From Bacteroides sp. (GTDB lineage Bacteria > Bacteroidota > Bacteroidia > Bacteroidales > Bacteroidaceae): a DNA stretch of 64,000 nt. Made by a program: the position numbers and the translations under genes. The notes below the pieces were generated by a model. The model ran no database searches. It had not been told where the DNA came from and saw only the letters and a program-made list of their open reading frames with translations. The stretch is from positions 186,001-250,000 of the forward strand of contig JAFUNS010000034.1 of assembly GCA_017472925.1 (NCBI GenBank), in the 5' to 3' direction. This document shows, piece by piece, positions 55,701 through 63,682 of this stretch. Positions within the stretch are counted from its first letter, which is position 1, and each line of letters begins with the position of its first letter.

Positions 55701-56872
55701 TTGTTCAATCCTCCTTCGATGGTTCCTACCCAGAGATTGCCTTCTTTGTCCTCCCGAATACCAGTGACGGGATTGGGTGAAAGAGAGTTTTCTTTCCGGT
55801 AATTATAATCCCATACCTGGGTTTCCAGACATTGGGGTGTCAACAGGTTAATGCCACCAATTTCGGTGCCTATCCATATCTGTTCTTCATCAATGTATAA
55901 GCAATTGATGTAGTTGCTGTTCAATGATTTGTCTGGGTCTCTATTGTCTTGACGGATATAGAAAAAATTGTCATCCTTCTCATTGTATACGTTCAGACCG
56001 TTCAAGGTTGAAATGATGACTTTTCCACGCGAAGTAATTTTAATATCAGTGATATAGGCTTGACTCAACATGCCTGGACGATGACTGGAATATCGATAAC
56101 GTTGGGTAGTCTGTTTGTTGTGGTTGTACTTGAATAGTCCTCTGTTGGTGCCAATCCACAAATCATCTCCATGCGTTTCCATGCATAAAATTCGCCAGTC
56201 TTGGGTAAAAGGCTCCAATAATTTGGAGAAGTTACCCACCTTTAATTGATGTTTGGGTGAACGTTTGATTTGGCAGACATGGTTGTCAATGCCTGCACAA
56301 ATACACCAACCTAAATCAATGATTGCGTGGATAGAGGATTGTGCGCCGTGTTCCAGATGATAGTAATCTTGTATGGCTCCTTCGTCATTGAATTCCAGGC
56401 ACCACAAACTTTTGTCGGTAGAAATCCACAAATTCCCTTCTTTATCTTTATAAATGGTTTCGATGTTGGAGTGGAATATTTCGTTTGTTTCCGGATAAAT
56501 ATCCGAAAGGATGGATGTCTCCTGGTAATTGTTCAAGTGGATGATGCTGATGCCTTCTTCTGTGCCTATCCATAGTCGTTGGTGGTTGTCTTCACAAATT
56601 TTGTGGACAAAGTTGCTTTTAAGTTTTACGCTTGAAGTCCGGGTGTCATAATGAAGGAACTGATAACCGTTATATCGTCCAATTCCGTTATGGGTAGCTA
56701 CCCAAATATATCCTTTGGAATCTTTATATATGTCGTCTATGTAATTATGTGGCAATCCCACCTCTTCAGTAATGAAACTGAAATTGTATTTGCTGAAGAA
56801 ATTGTTGTATTTTTCGGCAAAGGTTGATATATATAGCCAAATGGCAACTGTCAATAGGATTAGTCTTCTCAT
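52724..56872 (-). CDS. Hybrid two-component system regulator (HTCS)
   Basis: 1382 residues in one chain: signal or first anchor, a periplasmic double beta-propeller of Reg_prop repeats (W-[IV]-[GA]-T motifs such as IWVATHNGIGRYNG and LWIGTEEGISII), a Y_Y_Y domain, one membrane helix near residues 812-832, histidine kinase (phospho-His in THEFRTPVTLI near 885; NLISNAIKFTPD ATP lid region), receiver (VAEDNPDMRAYI, then phospho-Asp in LIISDLMMPVMDG near 1185) and an AraC-type DNA-binding domain at the C-terminus (GMSVSEIAYAVGFNDPKYFT). It senses a glycan breakdown product and activates the neighbouring GH89-SusCD operon. All key residues are present. Confidence 0.96.
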   Translation of the reverse strand: MRRLILLTVAIWLYISTFAEKYNNFFSKYNFSFITEEVGLPHNYIDDIYKDSKGYIWVATHNGIGRYNGYQFLHYDTRTSSVKLKSNFVHKICEDNHQRLWIGTEEGISIIHLNNYQETSILSDIYPETNEIFHSNIETIYKDKEGNLWISTDKSLWCLEFNDEGAIQDYYHLEHGAQSSIHAIIDLGWCICAGIDNHVCQIKRSPKHQLKVGNFSKLLEPFTQDWRILCMETHGDDLWIGTNRGLFKYNHNKQTTQRYRYSSHRPGMLSQAYITDIKITSRGKVIISTLNGLNVYNEKDDNFFYIRQDNRDPDKSLNSNYINCLYIDEEQIWIGTEIGGINLLTPQCLETQVWDYNYRKENSLSPNPVTGIREDKEGNLWVGTIEGGLNKKAKDTDEFIHFTFDRSKETSISTNSINGLMIDSDNHLWAYTWGTGINELDLNIPNNQRFIRHIREDSLGLEGDFLSCACEDPLNNGIWFGTTRGLHFYNKTNKHFTRVLFDQSDNEFEGNSSLLIDKQNRLWWGTSEGVFIMNLHSFTLSHTKFDYTYLKYKLDNPSSMKLEKINCILEDKDGGIWLGSNGHGLYQAIEEAPNQFRFNNYTRKNGLPNNYIIGIVEDNYNNLWMTTNYGISRLDRNTLFFTNFTKEDGLPNNHFFSNAYYSSERSDLLYFGTINGLVAIDPQVDLADIQKAKVTISSISISGNVTYPPMATNAPHIYSDANTICLHEKDHGFTMEFSTLNYGNCNRVKYEYRLKGYERDWTSTQNGEYSAKYNAIPAGDYVFQVRATDEKGHWGEDITEIEIHVTPYFYKTIWFYLLLILLIGFGVYYFYQRRARLYQQQKKRLERIVEQRTQELAEQNKQLEAMAKHVEEITEEKITFFTNITHEFRTPVTLINGPLKRALKESSEPQVQEQLKLAEKNTNYLLSLVNELMDFRKLDAEKVVLQPQNRDLKSFMQNLIMPFEVFARERNITLRTFYRLSTPYWIFDEEYLRKALVNLISNAIKFTPDNGRISIYVAYLKAKDGKEGIFFDIRDTGHGIAPEDTERIFERFYQSPKSVKYPVYGQSSTGIGLFLCKRIVALHGGEIQAGNNPTGGAYFRVLLPLEKGEDIQKAPISSIIETTEELSKDKQTAERKTILVAEDNPDMRAYIQSILQKDYDVILAQNGAEALEHLAQQNTDLIISDLMMPVMDGNELSKQVKANLATSHIPFLMLTAIQSEQQEKLSYEIGVDEYLHKPFDEDILRLRIHNILSTREKFKQRFTNQMSYESLSIAKTSKDSIFMERALNLIKENYSNSEYNLERFVKDMGYSKTLVNEKLQSITGQSIGVFMKNYRLNIAKVSLEKGSGMSVSEIAYAVGFNDPKYFTRCFKELFGILPSDIK

Positions 56873-56889
56873 AATTACAGATTATGGGG

Positions 56890-56897
56890 CAAATATA
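56890..56897 (-). promoter_or_regulatory. -7 box of the HTCS gene
   Basis: TATATTTG on the minus strand, 18 bp before the HTCS start, is a perfect match to TAnnTTTG. Confidence 0.55.
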
Positions 56898-56930
56898 CGG
56901 GAATGTTGTGAGGTGGCAAAACAAAAGGGG

Positions 56931-56966
56931 GAGGAAAACAAAAAAGGTTCGCTAATGCGAACCTTT
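56931..56966 (-). terminator. Terminator of the tRNA-Asn transcript
   Basis: A perfect 10-bp stem, AAAGGTTCGC (56943-56952) and GCGAACCTTT (56957-56966), loop TAAT. On the minus strand it is followed by a T-rich tract (TTTTTGTTTT), just after the tRNA genes. Confidence 0.85.
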
Positions 56967-56969
56967 CTG

Positions 56970-57043
56970 CTCTTCCTCTTGGACTTGAACCAAGGACCCT
57001 CTGATTAACAGTCAGATGCTCTAACCGACTGAGCTAAGGAAGA
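56970..57043 (-). tRNA. tRNA-Asn (GTT), copy 1
   Basis: 74 nt. Acceptor stem TCTTCCT/AGGAAGA is fully paired, D-stem GCTC/GAGC, anticodon stem TCTGA/TCAGA with loop CTGTTAA (anticodon GTT), T-arm CTTGG-TTCAAGT-CCAAG. CCA is not encoded. Confidence 0.96.
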
Positions 57044-57064
57044 ATTTGCACATGATTTTCTTCG

Positions 57065-57138
57065 CTCTTCCTCTTGGACTTGAACCAAGGACCCTCTGAT
57101 TAACAGTCAGATGCTCTAACCGACTGAGCTAAGGAAGA
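57065..57138 (-). tRNA. tRNA-Asn (GTT), copy 2
   Basis: Identical by eye to the copy 21 nt downstream; the same 74-nt cloverleaf with anticodon GTT. The two are probably transcribed together and end at the hairpin before 56931. Confidence 0.96.
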
Positions 57139-57193
57139 ATGTTATTTTTCTCAAATGCGGTGCAAAGATAATAGGTTTTTTCGAATTATGCAA

Positions 57194-57201
57194 TATCTTT
57201 G
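57194..57201 (+). promoter_or_regulatory. -7 box of the S41 protease gene
   Basis: TATCTTTG on the + strand, 17 bp before the ATG, with a T-rich stretch about 18 bp upstream as possible -33. Confidence 0.55.
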
Positions 57202-57218
57202 CAGAAAAATTTAAAGAA

Positions 57219-58916
57219 ATGAAGAAAAAAATAGGAATAACCTCGGTTTTGGCAGGTGCAGCCGTGTGCTGTGGAGTCTTTTTAGGCTTTAAGAACAGTG
57301 ACGAACGAAGTTTTCAGATAGTAAAGAGTCTGGATGTATTCAATGCTGTCTTTAAGGAGTTGGATATGCTTTATGTAGATACCATTGATCCAAAGAAGGT
57401 GGTAGAATATGGAATCAAGGCAATGTTAACGCAAACCGACCCTTATACGGAGTATTATCCGGAGGAAGATAATACGTTGAAGGAAATGCGTACGGGTAAG
57501 TTTGGAGGAATCGGCTCGGTCATCCGCTATTACTCACCGCGTAAACGAGTAGCTATCATCGAACCGTCGGAAGGAAATCCGGCTGCAGAAGCAGGATTGA
57601 AAGCAGGCGACATTATTTTGGAAATTAATGGGAAGGAAATGTTGCAGGAAAACCGTACTCCTAATGAAATGACTTCGTATGTGAGTGATAACCTCAGAGG
57701 AGATCCGGGTACACTCTGTGTCATAAAGGTGGATCGTCCTACTTCAGATAGCACTTATGTGCCGATGGAATTCAAGATTACCCGTGGCACTATCCGTACC
57801 AATCCTATACCTTATTATGGTATGGTGACTGATAGCATAGGATATATTTATCTAAGTACATTCTCTATCGAGGGTGTATCGAAAGAGGTAAAGAAAGCCA
57901 TCATAGAATTGAAGCAACAAGGAGCCAAGTCGTTGGTGCTTGATTTGCGTGGCAATGGTGGAGGACTATTGAGTGAGGCGGTAAATATCGTAAACTTCTT
58001 TGTGCCAAAAGGAAAAGATATTGTGGTGACCAAAGGAAAGATTAAACAGGCTGAGCATACTTATCGTACCACTAACGAACCGCTTGATTTGGATATCCCG
58101 TTGGCTGTATTGGTGGATGGTAGCACTGCCTCTGCTTCAGAAATTGTTTCGGGCTCTTTACAGGATTTGGATCGTGCAGTTGTTATAGGTAACCGTACTT
58201 ACGGTAAGGGATTGGTGCAGACACTCCGCGATTTACCTTACAATAGCACGATGAAAATTACGACATCGAAATACTATATCCCCAGCGGGCGTTGCATACA
58301 GGCCATTGATTATTCCAAACGAAGCATAGATGGGTCAAACGGTCGTATTCCCGATAGCTTGACAACCGTATTCCATACAGCTGCCGGTCGTGAAGTACGC
58401 GATGGTGGCGGTATTCGTCCTGATATTGAAGTGAAAGCTGATAAGGTACCTAATATCTTGTTCTATTTGGTAAACGATGATATGATATTCGATTATGCTA
58501 CCCAATATTGCATCAAGCATCCGGAAATAGCTTCGGTAGAAGAGTTTGAAATAACCGATGCCGATTATGCGGATTTCAAGGCTTTGGTAAAGAAACGTAA
58601 CTTTACTTACGATCGTCAGAGCGAGGCTGTACTGAAGAATTTGAAGGAATTGGCGGAATTTGAAGGATACATGGAAAACGCTTCTGAAGAGTTTGCCGCT
58701 TTGGAAAAGAAACTCACGCATAACTTGGATCTGGAACTCGATCGTTTTGCCAAGCCGATTAAAGAAGCGATGGTTGATGAAATAGTGAAGCGCTATTATT
58801 ACGAACGTGGCTCGGTTCAAGCTGCTTTAAAGGATAATCCGGATTTGGAAAAGGCTATTGAAATATTGAATGACTCCGTACAATATAATAAGGTGTTTGC
58901 GGTGGCTCTTCCTTAA
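57219..58916 (+). CDS. S41-family C-terminal processing protease
   Basis: 565 residues with an N-terminal anchor. A PDZ domain (GGIGSVIRYYSPRKRVAIIE, AGDIILEINGKEM; residues about 88-175) precedes the S41 catalytic domain: VLDLRGNGGGLLSEAV near residue 243, catalytic Ser in VDGSTASASEIVSGSL near 305 and Lys in IGNRTYGKGLVQ near 331. It degrades or trims periplasmic proteins. The C-terminal about 130 residues are helical. It has its own promoter and stands between the tRNA genes and the convergent housekeeping operon. Confidence 0.95.
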   Translation: MKKKIGITSVLAGAAVCCGVFLGFKNSDERSFQIVKSLDVFNAVFKELDMLYVDTIDPKKVVEYGIKAMLTQTDPYTEYYPEEDNTLKEMRTGKFGGIGSVIRYYSPRKRVAIIEPSEGNPAAEAGLKAGDIILEINGKEMLQENRTPNEMTSYVSDNLRGDPGTLCVIKVDRPTSDSTYVPMEFKITRGTIRTNPIPYYGMVTDSIGYIYLSTFSIEGVSKEVKKAIIELKQQGAKSLVLDLRGNGGGLLSEAVNIVNFFVPKGKDIVVTKGKIKQAEHTYRTTNEPLDLDIPLAVLVDGSTASASEIVSGSLQDLDRAVVIGNRTYGKGLVQTLRDLPYNSTMKITTSKYYIPSGRCIQAIDYSKRSIDGSNGRIPDSLTTVFHTAAGREVRDGGGIRPDIEVKADKVPNILFYLVNDDMIFDYATQYCIKHPEIASVEEFEITDADYADFKALVKKRNFTYDRQSEAVLKNLKELAEFEGYMENASEEFAALEKKLTHNLDLELDRFAKPIKEAMVDEIVKRYYYERGSVQAALKDNPDLEKAIEILNDSVQYNKVFAVALP

Positions 58917-58949
58917 TGAATAAATAATAAATGAATAGGGCTGGACTTC

Positions 58950-60248
58950 TTAGGAAAGTTTCAGCTCTTTTCGTATAATCCAATAACCTACTTTGCTTTC
59001 CGAGATGCCTTTCTTTAATTGGTAACTACAGATAAATCGGTCATCTTTGATTTCAGATTCCATATAATAAAATTGACAGGACGGGTGTTGCTCGAAGTAT
59101 TTAGCATATTCTAATATGTGAGTAGAAATCAAAAAGTGGCTGTTTGGGTATCCCATTAGTAGCTGATTGACTGCCACAGATGCTTCGTAGGCATCTTGGG
59201 CATTGGTGCCTCGGAACATTTCATCAAGGACAATCAGACATCTCATGTTCGAACGAGCTTGTATTAGTACTTCCTTAATTCTAAACACTTCAGCCATAAA
59301 ATGGCTGCGTCCGTCGCGAAGCGAGTCGGGGAGGTTGATGGAAGTGTATATAGCATTGTATACAGGACAGGATATAGTATCGGCGGGAACGGGTAATCCG
59401 CAATGTGCAAGCCAAATGGTGGAGACGATAGCTTTCAAAGTCGTGGATTTTCCGGCCATGTTTGAACCAGTAAAGATGGAGATATTTCCGTTTGTCAAGT
59501 GCCAGTCGTTCTTTTGTGCATCTTTAACGAACGGATGGCGAAAACCTTGGATGCTGCACTCTTCGGTTTCGTTAATGTTAGGAGTGAGGCAGTAGTTTCT
59601 TGATAATGCAACCCTACGTGCTGTGTGGCAAACATCGAGGGTGTAGATGCCTGTCAACAAATTGCGTAAGGTGTTGTAATGAACTTGTCTGAAGAGATAA
59701 TCATATTGGTCGATGATGAAATCTGACAAGTTCGCTTCTTCCATATTCAGCGTTTCTTTCAGTTCCTTAATATAGAAGGCATCTCGTATTTGGTTTGCCC
59801 ATTCTTGGATGAGGGTTGGAGGATTGTCGGAAAGTTTATTCCATGTTTTGTTCAATTGTTGGAGTAAATGAATACAGAGTTTTACTCCTCGGGAAATGAT
59901 GTAACGAGTAGAATCGTATTTGAAAATACGGTCTATCTTGTTGAAAAAAGAAATAAAGTTTCCTTTGATGGATAGTTGATCGCGAAAAGCCAAATAATGC
60001 TCTAAAAAATCCAGTTCTTCTTCATCCAAAGGCAAAGAGGGTAGAGAATCGTAAGCTATGGCTTCTTGTCGTGCCCTGATAGTGGCAAGGTCGCTCAATG
60101 GTTGGGCAATCCATTGGCGTATCATCCGCTTTCCTTCCTTTGTTCCTGTTTGTAAAAATAAGGAGGAAAGTGGACGTTCGCCATTGGGGTTATCTTGTAT
60201 ACCGAGGTCGTTCAGCGTCTGTATGTCTGTCTTCAAGTATTGGAGCAT
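58950..60248 (-). CDS. MutS-like ATPase without the mismatch-recognition domain
   Basis: 432 residues. It starts directly in a MutS core/lever region (PLSSLFLQTGTKEGKRMIRQW) and ends in the MutS ABC-type ATPase: Walker A FTGSNMAGKSTTLKAI near residue 258, Walker B CLIVLDEMFRGTNAQDA near 346, and HILEYAKYF. The N-terminal mismatch-binding domain I and the Smr domain of MutS2 are absent, so classical mismatch repair is unlikely. Short MutS-related proteins of this kind are found in Bacteroidetes; function is unknown. It lies 2 bp behind ispG. Confidence 0.87.
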   Translation of the reverse strand: MLQYLKTDIQTLNDLGIQDNPNGERPLSSLFLQTGTKEGKRMIRQWIAQPLSDLATIRARQEAIAYDSLPSLPLDEEELDFLEHYLAFRDQLSIKGNFISFFNKIDRIFKYDSTRYIISRGVKLCIHLLQQLNKTWNKLSDNPPTLIQEWANQIRDAFYIKELKETLNMEEANLSDFIIDQYDYLFRQVHYNTLRNLLTGIYTLDVCHTARRVALSRNYCLTPNINETEECSIQGFRHPFVKDAQKNDWHLTNGNISIFTGSNMAGKSTTLKAIVSTIWLAHCGLPVPADTISCPVYNAIYTSINLPDSLRDGRSHFMAEVFRIKEVLIQARSNMRCLIVLDEMFRGTNAQDAYEASVAVNQLLMGYPNSHFLISTHILEYAKYFEQHPSCQFYYMESEIKDDRFICSYQLKKGISESKVGYWIIRKELKLS

Positions 60249-60250
60249 TT

Positions 60251-62095
60251 TTATTTCTCTATATAGTCCCCATTGCTTCGAATTAACTCGATGAGTTTGT
60301 CTACAGCTTGTTCTTCGGGAATATTCTTTTCAATACATTCCTTTTTCTTATAAAGGCTGACTTTTCCACGGCCGGCTCCCACATAACCATAATCGGCATC
60401 GGCCATTTCGCCAGGTCCGTTTACAATGCAGCCCATGATACCTATCTTCAGCCCTTTCAAATGAGAAGTGGCAGCTTTGATGCGGGCAATGGTCGATTCA
60501 AGGTCGTAAAGTGTGCGTCCGCAACCGGGGCAGGAGATGTATTCTGTCTTACTGGTACGGATGCGTCCGGCTTGTAAGATACCAAATGCGGTTGTATCTA
60601 CCACCGTGTGAGGTAAATTGCCTTGGTTGAACAAGAAAATACCGTCGCACAATCCGTCAAATACCAAGGCTCCCATATCAGCAGCCGATTTGATTTGTAA
60701 ATCTTCGGCCTTATCTTCTTGATAGTGTTGGAAGAAGACTACCGGGTTTTTCAACCCTTCGTACATCAGCTCGTGTACCATGGCACGGAACTCGCCCAAA
60801 CGGTTGGGATGGTTGCTTTGTGCCACAATCACCACTTCGGGATGATGTTTCAGAGCGGCTACCACTTCGTCGGTCATGGCCATATAAGAGAGAAACAGGA
60901 ACTTGAGCGGGCATTGCACATGATGCAATCCTATCATCTGTTCGTAGTTGAAAGCCGGATATACATTCTTTTCTTCCGGATTCCAGACGTTGGCATCTAC
61001 AATGTAGCCGATATCTTCCCGACGGTCTTCGGGTAAAGACTTTCCGCAATAGATATAATCGGGCTTGAATTGTTCATCCACTTCCGTACTACCGTCCAGA
61101 CGGTCGGCTATGACGATGGGCAGGTTATCGCCACCAACATTTTTGATGGCAGTGGTCTCTCTACGAACGGGGGAGAGGTAATTGAATGTAGTCGCCATCC
61201 GACCCGGAATGTACGGGTGACCATTTCGTTGCAAGATATAGTCCACTAATTTGCGGGCTACCGGAATTTCGGCTTCGGGAGCTTCACTGAGCGATACGCG
61301 GATGGTATCTCCCAATCCATCGGCTAACAATGCACCGATACCTAATGCCGATTTGATGCGACCATCTTCTCCGTCTCCGGCCTCGGTCACTCCTAAATGA
61401 AGCGGAAATGCCATGCCTTCCTTTTCCATCTCAGCAGCCAATAGGCGTACGGTCTTTACCATCACTACCGTGTTCGATGCCTTGATGGAGATGACTACAT
61501 CCTTGAATTGCTCGGCTACACAGATGCGCAGGAATTCCATGCAAGATTCTACCATACCTTCCGGAGTATCACCATAGCGTGACATGATACGGTCGGAAAG
61601 TGAACCATGGTTTACTCCGATACGTATAGCTGTCTGGTTTTCCTTGCAGATGTTGAGGAAAGGAACCAAACGCGAGCGTATCTTTTCAATCTCTTGGGCA
61701 TACTCTTCGTCTGTATATTCCAGTTTCTTGAAGGTGCGGGCAGCGTCTACATAGTTGCCTGGGTTGATGCGCACCTTTTCTACATATTGGGCGGCTACAT
61801 CCGCTACGTTGGGGTTGAAGTGTACATCGGCAACCAATGGAGTGTTATATCCTTGCGAACGCAAACCGATGTTGATGTGCTTCATGTTTTCGGCTTCGCG
61901 CACTCCTTGGGTAGTGAGGCGTACATATTCTCCTCCTGCATCGATGATGCGTTTGGCTTGTTCTACACAAGCTTCTGTATCCAATGTGACGGTATTCGTC
62001 ATACTCTGGATACGTATAGGATTGGCGCCACCCATAGGGGTAGCGCCAATGTTTACTTCTGTTGACTCACGGCGTGAGTAGTTGAATAAATCCAT
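60251..62095 (-). CDS. ispG: 4-hydroxy-3-methylbut-2-enyl diphosphate synthase (long form)
   Basis: 614 residues, the long Bacteroidetes/plant-type IspG with an insertion between the TIM barrel (GATPMGGANPIRIQSMTNT at the start) and the C-terminal 4Fe-4S domain. The cluster cysteines are in YISCPGCGRTL near residue 520 and GIMGCIVNGPGEMADADYG near 560. It makes HMBDP in the MEP isoprenoid pathway. Its ATG overlaps the purE stop by one base (TAATG), and the MutS-like gene follows after 2 bp. Confidence 0.97.
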   Translation of the reverse strand: MDLFNYSRRESTEVNIGATPMGGANPIRIQSMTNTVTLDTEACVEQAKRIIDAGGEYVRLTTQGVREAENMKHINIGLRSQGYNTPLVADVHFNPNVADVAAQYVEKVRINPGNYVDAARTFKKLEYTDEEYAQEIEKIRSRLVPFLNICKENQTAIRIGVNHGSLSDRIMSRYGDTPEGMVESCMEFLRICVAEQFKDVVISIKASNTVVMVKTVRLLAAEMEKEGMAFPLHLGVTEAGDGEDGRIKSALGIGALLADGLGDTIRVSLSEAPEAEIPVARKLVDYILQRNGHPYIPGRMATTFNYLSPVRRETTAIKNVGGDNLPIVIADRLDGSTEVDEQFKPDYIYCGKSLPEDRREDIGYIVDANVWNPEEKNVYPAFNYEQMIGLHHVQCPLKFLFLSYMAMTDEVVAALKHHPEVVIVAQSNHPNRLGEFRAMVHELMYEGLKNPVVFFQHYQEDKAEDLQIKSAADMGALVFDGLCDGIFLFNQGNLPHTVVDTTAFGILQAGRIRTSKTEYISCPGCGRTLYDLESTIARIKAATSHLKGLKIGIMGCIVNGPGEMADADYGYVGAGRGKVSLYKKKECIEKNIPEEQAVDKLIELIRSNGDYIEK

Positions 62096-62604
62096 TAATT
62101 CGTTTTATAGGTGTACTTCACTTCTTTCAGCTCTTCGTTGGCCTTTACAATCTTGTTCTTTAGTCCTGTCTTGTAAGCGGCAAACTTTTCGGCCAGTCCG
62201 TCATCGGCCAAAGCCAATATCTGTACGGCAAGGATGGCAGCGTTCATGGCTCCGTTAATAGCTACGGTAGCCACAGGAATGCCCGGAGGCATCTGGATAA
62301 TCGAATAGAGTGCATCTACGCCGTCGAGTACGGAGCCTTTGATAGGTACGCCAATAACGGGGAGGGTAGTGCTGGCTGCAATGACTCCCGGTAGTGCGGC
62401 TGCCATTCCGGCTGCGGCAATAATCACTTTAATACCACGGTCTGCTGCATTCTTGGCAAACTCCTCTACAGCTTCCGGTGTGCGGTGTGCCGAAAGAGCA
62501 TTCATTTCAAAAGGTACTTGCATCTCGTCGAGCAACTTGGCCGCCTTCTCCATAACGGGGAGGTCGGAAGTGCTGCCCATGATAATACTTACGATTGGTT
62601 TCAT
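62095..62604 (-). CDS. purE: N5-carboxyaminoimidazole ribonucleotide mutase
   Basis: 169 residues with MGSTSDLPVMEKAA, the active-site SAHRTPE near residue 41, IIAAAGMAAALPG near 65 and PVIGVPI near 86. It converts N5-CAIR to CAIR in purine synthesis. It is in a tight operon between gcvH and ispG. Confidence 0.97.
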   Translation of the reverse strand: MKPIVSIIMGSTSDLPVMEKAAKLLDEMQVPFEMNALSAHRTPEAVEEFAKNAADRGIKVIIAAAGMAAALPGVIAASTTLPVIGVPIKGSVLDGVDALYSIIQMPPGIPVATVAINGAMNAAILAVQILALADDGLAEKFAAYKTGLKNKIVKANEELKEVKYTYKTN

Positions 62605-62622
62605 TCTTTATTATTAAAATTA

Positions 62623-63000
62623 TTATTCCAACCCAGCCTGATAAGCTGCTGCATCGAGCAAGCCTTCTACATCGGCTACGTCGTTGGGTTTAATCTTGAT
62701 TAACCAGCCTTCGCCATACGGATCTTGGTTTACCAATTCCGGATTGTCGGCCAAAGCTTCGTTTTGTTCCAAAACTTCTCCTGCTACAGGGAGGAAAAGG
62801 TCAGATACAGTCTTTACTACTTCAATAGTACCAAAAACTTCACCTTGTTCCAAGGTTTCGCCTACAGAAGGGATATCGATGAATACGATGTCGCCCAATT
62901 GGTCTTGTGCATAGTCGGTAATACCTACATACGCTTCGTCGCCTTCGATGCGTATCCATTCATGTTCACTGGTGTACTTGATGTTAGTTGGATAGTTCAT
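62623..63000 (-). CDS. gcvH: Glycine cleavage system H protein
   Basis: 125 residues from Met at 63000; the ORF can be extended 22 codons, but the H-protein normally begins [16 protein letters not shown]. The lipoylated Lys is in [12 protein letters not shown] near residue 63. It carries the aminomethyl group between the P, T and L proteins, which are not in this window. It shares an operon with purE (18 bp downstream). Confidence 0.96.
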   Translation of the reverse strand: MNYPTNIKYTSEHEWIRIEGDEAYVGITDYAQDQLGDIVFIDIPSVGETLEQGEVFGTIEVVKTVSDLFLPVAGEVLEQNEALADNPELVNQDPYGEGWLIKIKPNDVADVEGLLDAAAYQAGLE

Positions 63001-63035
63001 GATGTTACATTTATTAAGGTTAATATAATTTTTCG

Positions 63036-63680
63036 TCAAATAAACAAAATTCCTATGACACCGCAAAACATTCCGACCACAAATCCGGCAAAAACTTCAA
63101 ATAAGCTATGTTGTCTAAGGATAATTCGGGCGGTACCCAACATTCCTGCTAACAAAATGGCAGCACTAAGATACCACACCGGATTGAAATGGAACAGCAT
63201 GCCATAAGCAAACAGTCCGCCTACCAACATACCGCTACTGGCTACATGGGTGCTTACTTTCCAGCGGAAATTGAGCAGGGTACAAATAATCATGCACATC
63301 AAGGCTGCTATAATAATGCCCGACATGTAGTGGGGCAAATGCATGCGGTGCATGGTTATCAAACATGTTACATAACTCAGTATGGTAAGTAGATAGGGGA
63401 TGAAGCGCTTTTTCCGTTCCCCCAACTCCTTGATGCCCCATCCGTTGGCTTTTTGGAACAGATAGATAACCAGCATGGGCATAATTACCGTGAAACTGAA
63501 AACCATTCCCATCACCACTAATTTATATATAATAGGTAATATGTATAGGTAGGTACAGAAAAATAGCAAAAGAAAAGCAAGGGTAGGTGTCATGAACGGA
63601 GTGAACAGAGCCGACAATACCTGTGCGCTTCTTTCCAATGTGGTTCTTTGGGGCTTTGCGGTTATTGTTGTATCTTCCAT
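63036..63680 (-). CDS. PAP2-like integral membrane protein
   Basis: 214 residues with about six membrane helices. The end of the PAP2 phosphatase signature is visible ([12 protein letters not shown] near residue 142, then [19 protein letters not shown] near 186, with SxxxxHxxSG- and RxxxxxHSxxxxxxG-like spacing), but the first KxxxxxxRP motif is degenerate (ERKKRF). It probably acts on a lipid phosphate or is an inactive relative. It lies 2 bp behind rpoN and 35 bp ahead of gcvH. Confidence 0.8.
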   Translation of the reverse strand: MEDTTITAKPQRTTLERSAQVLSALFTPFMTPTLAFLLLFFCTYLYILPIIYKLVVMGMVFSFTVIMPMLVIYLFQKANGWGIKELGERKKRFIPYLLTILSYVTCLITMHRMHLPHYMSGIIIAALMCMIICTLLNFRWKVSTHVASSGMLVGGLFAYGMLFHFNPVWYLSAAILLAGMLGTARIILRQHSLFEVFAGFVVGMFCGVIGILFI

Positions 63681-63682
63681 AA

